Of a stretch of 64,000 nucleotides of DNA, positions 44,854 through 56,412 are shown in pieces (position 1 is the stretch's first letter; each line of letters begins with the position of its first letter). Origin of the DNA: Amycolatopsis echigonensis (GTDB taxonomy: Bacteria; Actinomycetota; Actinomycetes; Mycobacteriales; Pseudonocardiaceae); NCBI RefSeq assembly GCF_014174495.1, contig NZ_JACJHR010000002.1, positions 186,001 through 250,000 of the forward strand, in the 5' to 3' direction. A model generated the notes under the pieces. That model was given only the letters and a program-made list of their open reading frames with translations, had not been told where the DNA came from and ran no database searches. The translations under genes were made by a program, and so were the position numbers.

Positions 44854-45492
44854 ATGGTTTCGTTGCGCGGCTGGCAGTCGTTTCCCGAACAGCTTCCCGA
44901 ATTCGATCCGGACCACACTCCGGAAACGCCGGAGGAACTGTTCCTCGCCTGGCTCACCGAAGCGGGCGAGCACGTACTGGCTCCGCATGCCGTCACTCTG
45001 TCCACAGTGGACGCGGACGGAGCGCCGGACGCTCGCGTGGTGATCCTGAAGAACGTCGACGAGGACGGCTGGGCGGTCGCGACCAGCTCGGAAAGCCCGA
45101 AGGGCCAGCAGCTGGCGGCGAACCCACGCGCCGCTTTGACCTTCTTCTGGCCCGGTCGCGGACGGCAGGTGCGCGTGCGCGGTCTGGTGGTTCCGGCCGC
45201 GCCCGAGGTATCCGCCGCCGACTTTCTCGACCGGCCGCCGGCGTCGCGCGCGGAGGCGTACGTCGGGCATCAGTCGGAGGTGCTGTCCGATCCGGCGAAG
45301 CTCGCCGAAGCCGCCGAGGCGGCCGCGGATTGGGTAGCGGAAAACCCGGACGTGGCACCGGAAACGTGGACGCGCTACCTGATCCAGCCGGAATCGGTGG
45401 AGTTCTGGCAGGCTTCGCACGACCGGCAGCACCTCCGGGTCCGCTACCGCCGCGAACCCTCAGGCTGGGTCCGCGAACGCCTCTGGCCCTAG
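44854..45492 (+). CDS. pdxH: Pyridoxamine 5'-phosphate oxidase family protein
   Basis: 212 aa. PNPOx fold: HAVTLSTVDADGAPDARVVILKNVDEDGWAVAT (FMN phosphate binding), AALTFFWPGRGRQVRVRG, and a C-terminal dimerisation domain with FWQASHDRQHLRVRYRR. The final WVRERLWP is close to the RLxP end of true PdxH, which makes PLP from PNP/PMP. The central SxxSxxGxQ motif reads SESPKGQQLA. It ends 4 bases inside the convergent gene. Confidence 0.85.
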   Translation: MVSLRGWQSFPEQLPEFDPDHTPETPEELFLAWLTEAGEHVLAPHAVTLSTVDADGAPDARVVILKNVDEDGWAVATSSESPKGQQLAANPRAALTFFWPGRGRQVRVRGLVVPAAPEVSAADFLDRPPASRAEAYVGHQSEVLSDPAKLAEAAEAAADWVAENPDVAPETWTRYLIQPESVEFWQASHDRQHLRVRYRREPSGWVRERLWP

Positions 45493-46373
45493 AGCCGGGA
45501 GTTGGCGCGCAGCTTGGAGATCGCCCCGACGGTGGCGTAGCCGCGCCATTCCAGCGCGGCCGCCGGGGAGAAGCTGGCGAAGTCGACCGTCCAGCCGCCG
45601 TCGGGCTGCTGGCCCTGTTCCAGCCGGGTCAGGTCCGCTTCGATCGCCTCCGCGGTGAACAGCCGCCGCGACGGACCCGGAACCGGACTGAAGTCCAGCG
45701 GACGCAGCGCCTCGCCCTCGGACCCGCCCTGTACCGGGACGATTCCGCTCTCCGGCAAGAACTTCCCCAGCTTCGTCAGGAGTTCCTCGGCTTCCGGATA
45801 CCGGTCGTACGCGGCGTCGAGCAGGTGGATCGCGAAGCTCAGCTCGATGGCGTGCGGCATCTCCTCGATGTCCTGGATCGCCCGCAGGCACGTCTCGGTC
45901 GCCCGCGCGAGCCACGGATGCGCCGCGACCGCCGGGTCGTGTTCGGCGACCCGCCACGCCGCCGACGTCACGAACGCGGTGCTCTGCAAGGAGAACACCG
46001 TCGGGTCGGCTCCGGTCCAAAAGGGAGCGCAGGCGGTCGGGTCGGCGACCGGGAACGCGAACGGCAGTCCGCCGTCCGGGAAGGACACCGACTCCAGCCA
46101 GTCGCACAACCGCACCGCGTGCGGCGTGGTCACCGGCGCGACGTCGGCGAACACCTCGAACGCGTGCAGCGCACCGCCCGGCTGGCTTTCCGGCGCGCGC
46201 AGATCCGGCTCCAGGCCCCAGCCGTAGCCGCCGTCCGGATTCCGATAGGCCGCGACCGCCGCGAGCACCTCCTCCGCCCGCCCGTTTCCGTGCAGCAGCT
46301 CGAACCGCCGCTGGTCCAGCAACCGGCCGTGCCCGGCGAGGAACGGGGCGACGGCCTCCAAGTTCACAGTCAC
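45489..46373 (-). CDS. Alpha/alpha-toroid (terpene cyclase/prenyltransferase-like fold) protein
   Basis: 294 aa from the GTG at 46373 (VTVNLEAVAPFLAG). Repeating helical pairs with AAYRNPDGGYGWGLEPDLR, SFPDGGLPFAF and QQPDGGWTVDF, the (N/P)DGGx(G/P)(W/F) turns of QW-type repeats found in squalene-hopene cyclases and prenyltransferases. It lacks a DXDD motif, so cyclase activity is unlikely; such single-domain proteins in actinobacteria are unassigned. Divergent from an AraC-type gene about 110 bases away. Confidence 0.65.
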   Translation of the reverse strand: MTVNLEAVAPFLAGHGRLLDQRRFELLHGNGRAEEVLAAVAAYRNPDGGYGWGLEPDLRAPESQPGGALHAFEVFADVAPVTTPHAVRLCDWLESVSFPDGGLPFAFPVADPTACAPFWTGADPTVFSLQSTAFVTSAAWRVAEHDPAVAAHPWLARATETCLRAIQDIEEMPHAIELSFAIHLLDAAYDRYPEAEELLTKLGKFLPESGIVPVQGGSEGEALRPLDFSPVPGPSRRLFTAEAIEADLTRLEQGQQPDGGWTVDFASFSPAAALEWRGYATVGAISKLRANSRL

Positions 46374-46480
46374 CCGGACACCGTCGCACGGGCGCCGCGC
46401 GGCGTTCTTGAACGAATCGGCCACCAGCCCGAACGAGCGGATCTCTGGGGCTGGGGCGATCGTCGTGGCACGATTCCGGA

Positions 46481-46924
46481 GTGACCAGCAAACCGGACGA
46501 CGCGCAGCGCTTGGCCGATCTCGCCCGGTTGCGCCGGGTGCGCGACCGGATCGACCGCGAGTACGCGCGTCCCCTGGACGTCGAGGCGCTCGCGCGGAGC
46601 GTCAACGTCTCCGCCGGGCACCTGAGCCGGCAGTTCCGCGCCGCTTACGGAGAGTCGCCGTACTCGTATCTGATGACCCGTCGCATCGAACGCGCGATGG
46701 CGTTGCTGCGCCGAGGCGACCTGAGCGTCACCGAGGTGTGTTTCGAGGTCGGGTTCTCGTCGCTGGGGACGTTCAGCACGCGCTTCACCGAGCTGGTCGG
46801 GAAGCCGCCGAGCGTCTACCGCCAGGAGGAGACCGGCGCGACCGAGGGCATGGCTCCGTGCGTCGCGAAACAGGTCACCCGACCGATCAGGAATCGAGAA
46901 GCACCCCGCTCGGCGCGCACATAG
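46481..46924 (+). CDS. AraC-type helix-turn-helix regulator (HTH-only)
   Basis: 147 aa, GTG start. Two HTH units of AraC/XylS type: LDVEALARSVNVSAGHLSRQF and LSVTEVCFEVGFSSLGTFSTRF followed by GKPPSVYR. There is no separate sensor domain, only ~25 residues before and ~35 after. It is followed by a VOC gene and a UvrA-like gene in the same direction, a trio that recurs in actinobacteria, and probably controls them. Confidence 0.88.
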   Translation: MTSKPDDAQRLADLARLRRVRDRIDREYARPLDVEALARSVNVSAGHLSRQFRAAYGESPYSYLMTRRIERAMALLRRGDLSVTEVCFEVGFSSLGTFSTRFTELVGKPPSVYRQEETGATEGMAPCVAKQVTRPIRNREAPRSART

Positions 46925-46934
46925 TGTGACCGGC

Positions 46935-47345
46935 ATGGACCTGACCATTCACGCGAGCTTCCTCCCGCACACCGATCCGGAAGCGACGCTGACCTTCTAC
47001 CGCGACGTCCTCGGCTGGGAGGTGCGGAACAACGTCAAGTACGGCGACATGGCCTGGCTTACCGTCGGGCCGCCCGGACAGCCGGACACCTCGCTCGTGC
47101 TGCAGCCGGTCGCCGCGTTCCCCGGCATCACCGACGACGAACGCCGGATGATCACCGAGATGATGGCCAAGGGCACCTACGCCGCGCTGAACCTGGCGAC
47201 CAAGGACGTCGACGCGACGTTCAACCGGTTGCAGGCCAGCGACGCCGAGGTCGTGCAGGAGCCCACCGACCAGCCCTACGGCGTCCGCGACTGCTCCTTC
47301 CGCGACCCGGCCGGGAACCTGATCCGCATCCAGCAGACGAGCTGA
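46935..47345 (+). CDS. VOC (glyoxalase/bleomycin resistance) family protein
   Basis: 136 aa from ATG 46935 (GTG 46926 is possible). Two beta-alpha-beta-beta-beta units: FLPHTDPEATLTFYRDVLGWEV and the second ending SFRDPAGNLIRIQQ, which holds the usual Glu/His-type metal-ligand area (YGVRDCSFRDP). It may bind or detoxify a small molecule, with the AraC gene as regulator. Start is 10 bases after the AraC stop, so co-transcribed. Confidence 0.88.
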   Translation: MDLTIHASFLPHTDPEATLTFYRDVLGWEVRNNVKYGDMAWLTVGPPGQPDTSLVLQPVAAFPGITDDERRMITEMMAKGTYAALNLATKDVDATFNRLQASDAEVVQEPTDQPYGVRDCSFRDPAGNLIRIQQTS

Positions 47346-47389
47346 AGACGTCCGAGCCGGACCTCTGGGGAAAGAAACAGGGAGAGACG

Positions 47390-49764
<2,375 letters not shown>

Positions 49765-49768
<4 letters not shown>

Positions 49769-51171
49769 TCGAGCGGTCGCCGGTCCGCCCAGGGCAGCGC
49801 CTGCTCGAGGGTGCGGGAGACCTGCAGCAACAGGTCTTCCCGCCACGGCGCGGCCACCAGCTGGACGCCGACCGGCAGGCCACTCGCCTCGTCGTGGTGC
49901 AGCGGGAGGGAGATCGCCGGCTGGCCGGTCACGTTGAACAGCGATGTGAAGACGCCCATCGGGTACGCGGCCGCCATCGGGTTTCCGCCCGCTCGCCACG
50001 CGCCGATCTTCGGCGGGAGGCACGCCATGGTCGGCGTGACCAGCAGGTCGAAGCTGGCGGTGAAGGCTTCGACGATGCGCCGCGACAGCACCTGGGTCTT
50101 GTGCACGCTCTCCGCGTAGGTCCACGAATCGACCGACTTCGCGGCTTCGCGCTGGGATCGGTTGTGCGGTTCGACGCGCTCCGGGTCGACCAGCGGGACG
50201 CCCGCGCTGGCGACGTTCCAGACGTTCATGAACGTCGAGATCAGCTCGTCGGACATCGGCAGCGGAAGCGATTTATCGACAATCTGGTGTCCGGCTTCTT
50301 CGAGCGCGCGGAGGGTTTTGTCGACCGCGGCCAGGCACGCCGGGTCGACGGGGATGCCGTCGATCAGCGAGGTGGTGAGGACGCCGATCCGCAGGCCGGT
50401 CGGCGATTCCGTGTCCAGGGCGTCGGCGAGCGACCGGGTGGGAGTCGGCTGTGACCACCACGCGCCCGGGTCATGCCGGGTGAGGACGTCCAGCACGGCG
50501 GCGGTGTCGGCCAACGTCCGGCTGACGACGCCGCTGGTCGCGAACCCTTCGACCTCCACCACCGCGTTCGTGACCAGACCGCGGGTCGGCTTCAGCCCGA
50601 CGAGACCGGTGCACGACGCCGGGATGCGGATCGATCCGCCGCCGTCCTCCGCGTGCGCGACCGGAGCCATTCCGGCGATGACGGAAATCCCGGCACCGCT
50701 GGACGAACCGCCGGGCGTGCGGTCCGGGTCCCACGGGTTGCGCGAGATGCCCTGTGCCTCGCTTTCGGTGAACGGCACCGCGCCGAACTCCGAGGTCGTG
50801 GTCTTGCCGAGCGGGAGGAAGCCCGCGTCGGTGAACCGCTGCACGATCGGGTCGGATTTCGGCTGCGGGGAACGGTCGGTGGCCAGCGAGCCGTACGTGG
50901 TCGGCCAGCCTTTGACGTGGACGAGGTCCTTGATTGGCAACGGGACCCCGTGGAACGGCGGCAGTTCCTCCGGCGCGGACCGCACCACAGCGTCCTCGGC
51001 GGCTTTCGCCGCGGCGCGGACCTCGTCGTCGGCGCGGAAACAGAAGGCGTTGAACTTCGGATCCAGCTCGGCGATGCGGCCGAGATAGCGGTCGGCGACC
51101 TCGACCGGACTCACCTTCTTCGCGCGGACAGCGGCGGCGACTTCGACGGCGGAGCTGAACGGATTGACCAT
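49765..51171 (-). CDS. Amidase signature family hydrolase
   Basis: 468 aa. Ser-cisSer-Lys triad region is complete: VPLPIKDLVHVKG (Lys), then TPGGSSSGAG (cis-Ser) and DGGGSIRIPASCTGLVGLKP (nucleophile Ser in GGSIR). Length fits the family. It hydrolyses an amide or ester substrate that cannot be named; it is not GatA by context, as gatB/gatC are absent. A lone leftward gene, divergent from an AraC regulator about 100 bases away. Confidence 0.92.
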
Positions 51172-51268
51172 GACGGATCCCCTTTCCGATACTCGTTCAT
51201 CCTGGTCAGGGCAGGGGCCGCCGGTCTTGGAGAAATGTCGCGCCGCCGATTTTGGCTACGCTGGCGGC

Positions 51269-52087
51269 ATGCGACCAGCCGAGTGGGCTCGCGACGGGGC
51301 AGCGGTGTGGGGCATCGCCGTGCCATCCCGGCCGAGCAGGCTGCCGGGCGTGCGGATGGCCGGGTTCGTCGGCGACACCGTCGACCTGGTCGACCTGACG
51401 GTGGTCCCGTACCCGGCGGTCACGCTGTTCCTCAACCTGCGCGAGAGGCTGCTCGTCAACGACGTGATTCGCGGCAGCATCGTCGCCGGGCTCGCGCCGC
51501 GAGGGATGCGCGTGCGCGGACAGGACATCGAATGTGTGCAGATCCGGCTGTCGCCCGAGGTCGCGCACGCGGTGCTCGGGACGGAGCTGAGCGGCGAGGT
51601 CGTGTCCCTCGAGGACGTCTGGCCTACTGAACTGCCCGGCCAGCTGCGTGAGCTCAATTCCTGGAACGACCGGTTTGCCCTGGTAGAAGCCGCGTTAGGC
51701 AAACGGTACGAAGCCGGCCGTCTGGTGGATCCGGAGGTCGCCTTCGCCTGGCAGCGGATGGACGCGCGGCGTGGTCAGGTGCGGGTCGAGCAGCTGGCCG
51801 ACGAGACCGGATGGAGCCGGAAACGGCTGTGGTCCCGGTTCCGGGGGCAGCTCGGGCTCAGTCCGAAACGTGCCGCGCAACTGGTCCGGTTCGATCACGC
51901 GGTGCATCGGCTCGCCGCGGGCGAAAGCCCGGCTACGGTGGCGGCGGAGAGCGGATATGTCGACCAGTCGCACCTGCACCACGAGGTCAAAGCCTTCACC
52001 GGGGTCACCCCCGCGGCCGCTGCGGACGCACAGTGGCTGGCGGTCGACGAGGTTGCCTGGTCTCGCCCCCGCTGCGCGAACGGGTGA
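51269..52087 (+). CDS. AraC family transcriptional regulator
   Basis: 272 aa, ATG 7 bases after TACGCT, so probably leaderless. N-terminal ~150 residues are a beta-rich sensor; the C-terminal two-HTH AraC domain reads VRVEQLADETGWSRKRLWSRFRGQLG and ESPATVAAESGYVDQSHLHHEVKAFTG, followed by TP. Its likely target is the divergent amidase gene or the glycosyltransferase gene 21 bases downstream. Confidence 0.9.
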   Translation: MRPAEWARDGAAVWGIAVPSRPSRLPGVRMAGFVGDTVDLVDLTVVPYPAVTLFLNLRERLLVNDVIRGSIVAGLAPRGMRVRGQDIECVQIRLSPEVAHAVLGTELSGEVVSLEDVWPTELPGQLRELNSWNDRFALVEAALGKRYEAGRLVDPEVAFAWQRMDARRGQVRVEQLADETGWSRKRLWSRFRGQLGLSPKRAAQLVRFDHAVHRLAAGESPATVAAESGYVDQSHLHHEVKAFTGVTPAAAADAQWLAVDEVAWSRPRCANG

Positions 52088-52108
52088 TCGCACCGGCATG
52101 ATCGCGGA

Positions 52109-53308
52109 GTGACTTCCATCCGGCCCCCTGCTGTCGCGCTGCGCCGGTGGCTAGACGACGCCGCCACCCGGCGGCGGACGGTGTTCGCACTGGTCCTCGC
52201 CGCGGTCGTGGTGGCAGCGACGATTCTCTGGCTCGTCTGCACGATGTGGCCGCTCGACCTGGAGATCTACCGCTCCGGCGCGCGGGCGCTGGCGCAGGGC
52301 GACGATGTCTACGGCCCGCTCCCGCCAACCCGCACCGGACTGATCCTCCCGTTCATCTACCCGCCGTTCGCGGCCGTCGTGTTCCTGGTGTTCGCCGCGA
52401 TGCCGCTGCCGCTGGGCGCGATGGTGATGCTCGCCGTCTCGCTCGCGTGCCTCTGCGGAACCGTCTACGTCGTGGTCCGGCCGCGCACCGAACGGCGCAC
52501 CGCGTTGCTGGCCGCTCTGCTGATCGGTGCTGGCTCGCTGGCCTTCGAACCGGTCCGCGAAACGTTGTGGTTCGGGCAAATCAACCTGCTGCTGATGGCG
52601 CTCGTGGTGCTCGACTGCCTCGGCCCGCGCACCCGGCTGCCCCGCGGCGTCCTGCTGGGTCTCGCCGCCGCCATGAAGATCACCCCGGCCGGATTCCTGC
52701 TGTTCTTCTTGCTGAAAAAGGACTTCCGCGCGGCCGTGACCACGGTGGTCACCTTCCTGCTCGCCGGCGTGGCCGGATTCGTGGTCGCGCCGGAAGCGTC
52801 GACGAAGTACTGGTTCGGCGGCGGATTGACCGGCGCGTCCGGCATGAGCGGATCGATTTTCGCGACCAACCAGACCATTCAGGGTGCGGTGCACCGGTTC
52901 GGGCTTCCGGACACCCCGACGCTGATCCTGGTCGCAGTACTGACCCTGGCCGCGCTCGCGCTGACCATTCCCGCGATGCTGCGCGCCGACCCGCCGATGG
53001 CGTTCCTGCTCAACGCGGCGGCGATCCTGGTGTGTTCGCCGATTTCGTGGTCGCACCACTGGGTGTGGATCGTGCCCGCGATCGTGCTGTTCGCCGGTCG
53101 CGCACACACCCGGCTCGCCGTCGCCGGATTGGCCGCCGTAGCGGCGATTTTCGTGATCGCACCGCATTCGTGGCTGCCGAAGAACGGGTACCTGGAGCTG
53201 TCCTGGGGCCCGGTCGAGCACGTGGTCGGCAACAGTTATTTGCTGCTGGCGCTGGGCTTTCTGGGCTGGCAGTTCTACTCGACGCGCCGTCAAACCGCCG
53301 CGGTCTGA
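52109..53308 (+). CDS. GT87-type polyprenyl-phosphate mannosyltransferase
   Basis: 399 aa, about ten membrane helices. The first outer loop carries the acidic catalytic pair in WPLDLEIYRSGARALAQGDDVYG, followed by PFIYPPFAAVVF and WFGQINLLLMALV; later SPISWSHHWVW, all hallmarks of GT87 mannosyltransferases that extend phosphatidylinositol mannosides and lipomannan from decaprenyl-phosphate mannose. It follows an AraC gene by 21 bases. Its end overlaps a helicase remnant on the other strand. Confidence 0.9.
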   Translation: MTSIRPPAVALRRWLDDAATRRRTVFALVLAAVVVAATILWLVCTMWPLDLEIYRSGARALAQGDDVYGPLPPTRTGLILPFIYPPFAAVVFLVFAAMPLPLGAMVMLAVSLACLCGTVYVVVRPRTERRTALLAALLIGAGSLAFEPVRETLWFGQINLLLMALVVLDCLGPRTRLPRGVLLGLAAAMKITPAGFLLFFLLKKDFRAAVTTVVTFLLAGVAGFVVAPEASTKYWFGGGLTGASGMSGSIFATNQTIQGAVHRFGLPDTPTLILVAVLTLAALALTIPAMLRADPPMAFLLNAAAILVCSPISWSHHWVWIVPAIVLFAGRAHTRLAVAGLAAVAAIFVIAPHSWLPKNGYLELSWGPVEHVVGNSYLLLALGFLGWQFYSTRRQTAAV

Positions 53309-53538
53309 GCCTGCAACGGCTCCGGCAACGGATCCGCATGCAGGAGGTGCAGCGTGCTGACCGCTCGGGTGAGCGCGACGTACAACCGTTGCAGCCCACG
53401 CTCTTCCGCCGCCACGATGCGCGCCGGTTCGACCACCAGGACTGCGTCGTACTCCAGTCCCTTCGCCAAACTCACCGGTGGCGCGAGCGGAGGCGGCTTA
53501 TCGGATGTTGCGGGATGGGCTGTCTTCGGTGCTGTGAC
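53290..53538 (-). pseudogene. C-terminal remnant of a UvrD/HelD-like helicase
   Basis: About 80 residues, beginning directly after the stop of the GntR gene in the same reading frame, with no start codon and RBS of its own that fits. The part VSLAKGLEYDAVLVVEPARI...RGLQRLYVALTRAVSTLHLLHADPLP is the C-terminal motif V/VI region of SF1 helicases (VALTRA, KGLEYD). The motor core is missing, so it is a decayed tail left by a deletion whose other end is the GntR gene. Confidence 0.7.
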
Positions 53539-54096
53539 TCAGTCCGCCGGCCATGCATAAGACAGCTGATACCGGTCAGCGGCAAGGACCATGTCGTTGA
53601 TTTCCAGCGGGGAACCGTCCTCACCGTGGGCGACCCGGGTCACCGTCAGGACCGGCGTTCCTTCGGAGAGGTGCAGAAGTGCCGCCTCCGCCGGGGTCGG
53701 CAGCCGCGCGCCGACGTGCTCAACGAACGATCCAAGCCGATGACCAGCCTCTTCGAGCCTCGCGTAGGTTCCGCCAGGGCCAGTTTCGACGTCCTCGATC
53801 GCCGTGCCGCGCGTCAGCTCGCGCGAGAGGCGTGACACCGAAAGCTGAACCGCCTGCCCGTCCGCTCGCAGAACCCGCTCCCGCACCGTGACTTCGGCAC
53901 CTTCGGCAATTGCGAGATGCTGCGCCACACCGGCATCTGCCTGCTCGAACCGCACTTCCACGGAAGCGGAGGGAACGAATCCGTTGGCTCCGGCGTCCGC
54001 GAGAAACGCCGCCCGGTTCTCCGCTCGGGCTGCGCGCGACAGTCTGGCTTGGGAGCTGCGCTGGATGTTGCTCGCGGGCTCGACGAAATCGACCAT
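53539..54096 (-). CDS. UTRA-domain GntR-like protein without the HTH
   Basis: 185 aa, ATG at 54096. The whole protein is the UTRA ligand domain of HutC-type GntR regulators: QARLSRAARAENRAAFLADAGANG, VTVRERVLRADGQAVQLSVSRLS, YARLEEAGHRLGSFVEHVGARLPTPAEA, ending SYAWPAD. The ~70-residue winged helix is absent and the upstream frame shows none. Similar full-length regulators occur on integrative elements of actinomycetes. Likely a truncated remnant or a dominant partner. Confidence 0.75.
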   Translation of the reverse strand: MVDFVEPASNIQRSSQARLSRAARAENRAAFLADAGANGFVPSASVEVRFEQADAGVAQHLAIAEGAEVTVRERVLRADGQAVQLSVSRLSRELTRGTAIEDVETGPGGTYARLEEAGHRLGSFVEHVGARLPTPAEAALLHLSEGTPVLTVTRVAHGEDGSPLEINDMVLAADRYQLSYAWPAD

Positions 54097-54199
54097 GCAC
54101 CCATCTTCGCCTCGATGTCCACTCCGTGAAAGGGCCACGCCCCGACAGACGCTTATCGAACTACAGCACCGGTTGCGATTCCTCCAGCCAACTGAGGAA

Positions 54200-54847
54200 T
54201 TACGCCGATTCCTTTGCGGACAAGCCAAGCGAAAGGCCGCGCACCATCCGATACCGTCGGAACCCGCTGCCTCGAACTCCCGGAAATTCCTGCACCTTCC
54301 GCCATTCGTCAGACACTCCGACCGTGCCTCGTCCGGACCGCGCCAGCGCGTCGCGATGGGACTGTTCGTCCGTCCACTCCGCATAGTTGAGCACGCGAGT
54401 CCCGTCGGTGCTGACATGGAAATGCCCGGATATCCCGCCCGGCGCGGGCTTTTTCTCGCTCGCCAACGCATCGAACACGGTGTCCACCCAGCGCCGCTGC
54501 CGCTGCGGATCCGCACCGTCGAACTCGACGCTCACCACGACAATGCATCCCGGAATCGCCGAGTTATCCCGGTTTCCGCTGCGGTACAACCGGTATTCCA
54601 CCGGATCACTCCCGGAAACCCGGCGCACAAGCCCGGGATCAGCCGCTCCCTCCGCCCATTGGGTGTAGACCAGCGACGTCTCTCCGTCGGTACTCGCCAA
54701 TGCGTTGAACGACATCAGCCCCGTGGGCCACGGCTCTTTCTCCAGCCGGGCAAGCACCTCCGCCGCGCCGACGGTCGTCTCGGCGACTAGCTCAACATCG
54801 ACGTCCGTGCGAGCGAAGTCAGGTCGCACAACCTGGTTGACAGTCAT
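54200..54847 (-). CDS. Antibiotic biosynthesis monooxygenase (ABM)-like protein, two half-domains
   Basis: 215 aa, ATG at 54847 with AAGGGA 6 bases upstream. Two ferredoxin-like half-barrels: the first with LARLEKEPWPTGLMSFNALAS and LVYTQWAEG, the second with IVVVSVEFDGADPQRQRRWVDTVFDALAS and VLNYAEWTDEQSHRDALA. Dimeric alpha/beta-barrel (ABM) folds of this type act on small aromatic or haem substrates or serve as scaffolds. No biosynthetic cluster is near, so the role is open. It has its own promoter region. Confidence 0.7.
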   Translation of the reverse strand: MTVNQVVRPDFARTDVDVELVAETTVGAAEVLARLEKEPWPTGLMSFNALASTDGETSLVYTQWAEGAADPGLVRRVSGSDPVEYRLYRSGNRDNSAIPGCIVVVSVEFDGADPQRQRRWVDTVFDALASEKKPAPGGISGHFHVSTDGTRVLNYAEWTDEQSHRDALARSGRGTVGVSDEWRKVQEFPGVRGSGFRRYRMVRGLSLGLSAKESA

Positions 54848-54963
54848 GAATATCCCTTCGAAATCAGTGCTGACTCTCGAAGGATGGAACTTCAAGGGAA
54901 GTTGAAGTCAAGCCAGCAGCCGTGACCCTCGCTACTCTGACTGTCACGAGGGCAGGGGTCTTG

Positions 54964-55410
54964 ATGGTTTCCAACCAGGCAAGGATTGTGCGCTGTTTCG
55001 CGCCGGCAGCGCTGCTGGCGGCCGGACCCGACCAGGCGGGCTGTCCAACTTCCGGTTCGGGCCGCCCTGGAACATGCCGAACGCGCGAACACCGGTGACA
55101 TAAGCAAACTGGACGGATTGACGGTCCGCGTCGAGACGTACGACAGCCTGGACGGCGCGATCTACGCCAACCACGCGACCTGCCACCCGCGCGTCGCCCG
55201 CCCAGGCGGTCAGCCCAGGGAAGCCACCTCCAACAAAAGGTGGGCGACGGCGACGTCTGCTGGGTTCCGATGACCCCGGCCACGCGGATCTGTCCTTCAA
55301 GGTGGGCCGCCACCTGGTCACCATGTCGGCTTTCCGCAGCGAGGACTACCAGCCGCCCGCGCTCGATGTCGTCCTGAAGATCATCGACCGGTTGAAGCAG
55401 CTCCCGTAGG
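54964..55410 (+). pseudogene. Broken secreted/lipoprotein-like gene with several frameshifts
   Basis: The ATG at 54964 opens a signal-like peptide (MVSNQARIVRCFAPAALLAAG, with QAGC) but this frame stops at once. Sense continues in the next frame with DGLTVRVETYDSLDGAIYANHATCHPRV, then in another as KVGDGDVCWVPMTP, and ends in the first as ADLSFKVGRHLVTMSAFRSEDY...LKIIDRLKQLP with TAG at 55408. At least three frame changes in one ~150-residue protein mark a pseudogene. Homologues would be small exported proteins with one disulfide; I cannot name the family. Confidence 0.7.
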
Positions 55411-55435
55411 ACCCTGAACGCACGATCCCCGCTGT

Positions 55436-55897
55436 TCAGGAGCGGTTGGCGAAGAACTCCCGGGCGGTCGGAGGAAACCAGAGCAGGACGACGGTGAGGA
55501 TCTGCGCGGCGCTGATGATCGGGATCGTTGTGTGGAACATCGGCGAGGAAGACCAGGACACCACGCTGAACACCACGGACAGCAGCTGGGACACCGTGGT
55601 GAGACGACGGGTCCACGGCCGCCCGGTGGCCAGCTTCCATACCAGGAGTGCGCAAAGCACCAGGAGGATGCCGTGGAAGGCGGCTCCGGAAGTCACGGCG
55701 ATGGTGGTTGACCGGCCGACCTCGGCCGCGCCGAACTCGGGATGCTGAGCTGCGATCTGGTCGCGCAAGGTGCTGCGGTTGAGCTCCATCACCAAGGGCA
55801 CGACCAGGTGGCTGATCGCTACGGCGGTCAGCAGTATCCGCGCCGTCTGAACGGGCGTCGGGGTCCGCGATGCCGTGACCTGTACAGGTTGTCGCAT
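55436..55897 (-). CDS. Four-helix membrane protein, partner of MarR gene
   Basis: 153 aa, ATG at 55897, 2 bases after the MarR stop. Hydrophobic segments: ARILLTAVAISHLVVPLVM, AVTSGAAFHGILLVLCALLVWKLA, VSQLLSVVFSVVSW and IPIISAAQILTVVLLWF. Small four-helix proteins of this type next to MarR are common in actinobacteria; function unknown, transport or resistance is only a guess from context. Confidence 0.75.
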   Translation of the reverse strand: MRQPVQVTASRTPTPVQTARILLTAVAISHLVVPLVMELNRSTLRDQIAAQHPEFGAAEVGRSTTIAVTSGAAFHGILLVLCALLVWKLATGRPWTRRLTTVSQLLSVVFSVVSWSSSPMFHTTIPIISAAQILTVVLLWFPPTAREFFANRS

Positions 55898-55899
55898 GT

Positions 55900-56412
55900 C
55901 TAGTCCTCCGCCGCTTCCCCGGGTTTCACTTGACCTCGCGCTCGGAGCCACCGGGGCCTGGTGCCGGTCCGGGACTTGGCCCCGGATGTGTCGCCGTGTT
56001 GTTTCCAGGCCTGGTTGAGCCGGGTGATCAGAGTCAGCGCGGTGGACACGTCCTCGTCCGGCCAGTCGGAGATGACGTCAGCGAACACGGCCGCTCCAGC
56101 CTGGATCGTGGTGTCGATCTCCGCATGACCCTCTTCGGTCAGCCGCGCGAGGAACGTCCGGGAGTCCTCCGGATCAGGTTCCACCGCGAGGTGCCCCGCG
56201 CGCTCCAGGGCGGCGAGGTGCCGGCTGGTCGCGGACGCGGTGAGACCCAGTTCGGCGGCGATCGTCCTCGGGCGGACCGGCCCGAGCGCGGCGATGGTCC
56301 CCAACACCCGCACCCGGGTCAGGTCCAGGCGTCGGGAAATCCCGCGGTGTCCCTGGTCGATGAGTTCCATGACCGAACGGGCCAGTTCCAGCCGGTCATT
56401 TCGTTGCGACAT
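55900..56412 (-). CDS. MarR family regulator
   Basis: 170 aa, ATG at 56412. Winged helix: RVRVLGTIAALGPVRPRTIAAELGLTASATSRHLAALERAGHLAVEPDPEDSR followed by the dimerisation helices; the DxR of the wing is present. The C-terminal 30 residues are basic (SRTGTRPRWLRARGQ). Likely autoregulated, controlling the coupled membrane protein. Confidence 0.88.
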   Translation of the reverse strand: MSQRNDRLELARSVMELIDQGHRGISRRLDLTRVRVLGTIAALGPVRPRTIAAELGLTASATSRHLAALERAGHLAVEPDPEDSRTFLARLTEEGHAEIDTTIQAGAAVFADVISDWPDEDVSTALTLITRLNQAWKQHGDTSGAKSRTGTRPRWLRARGQVKPGEAAED

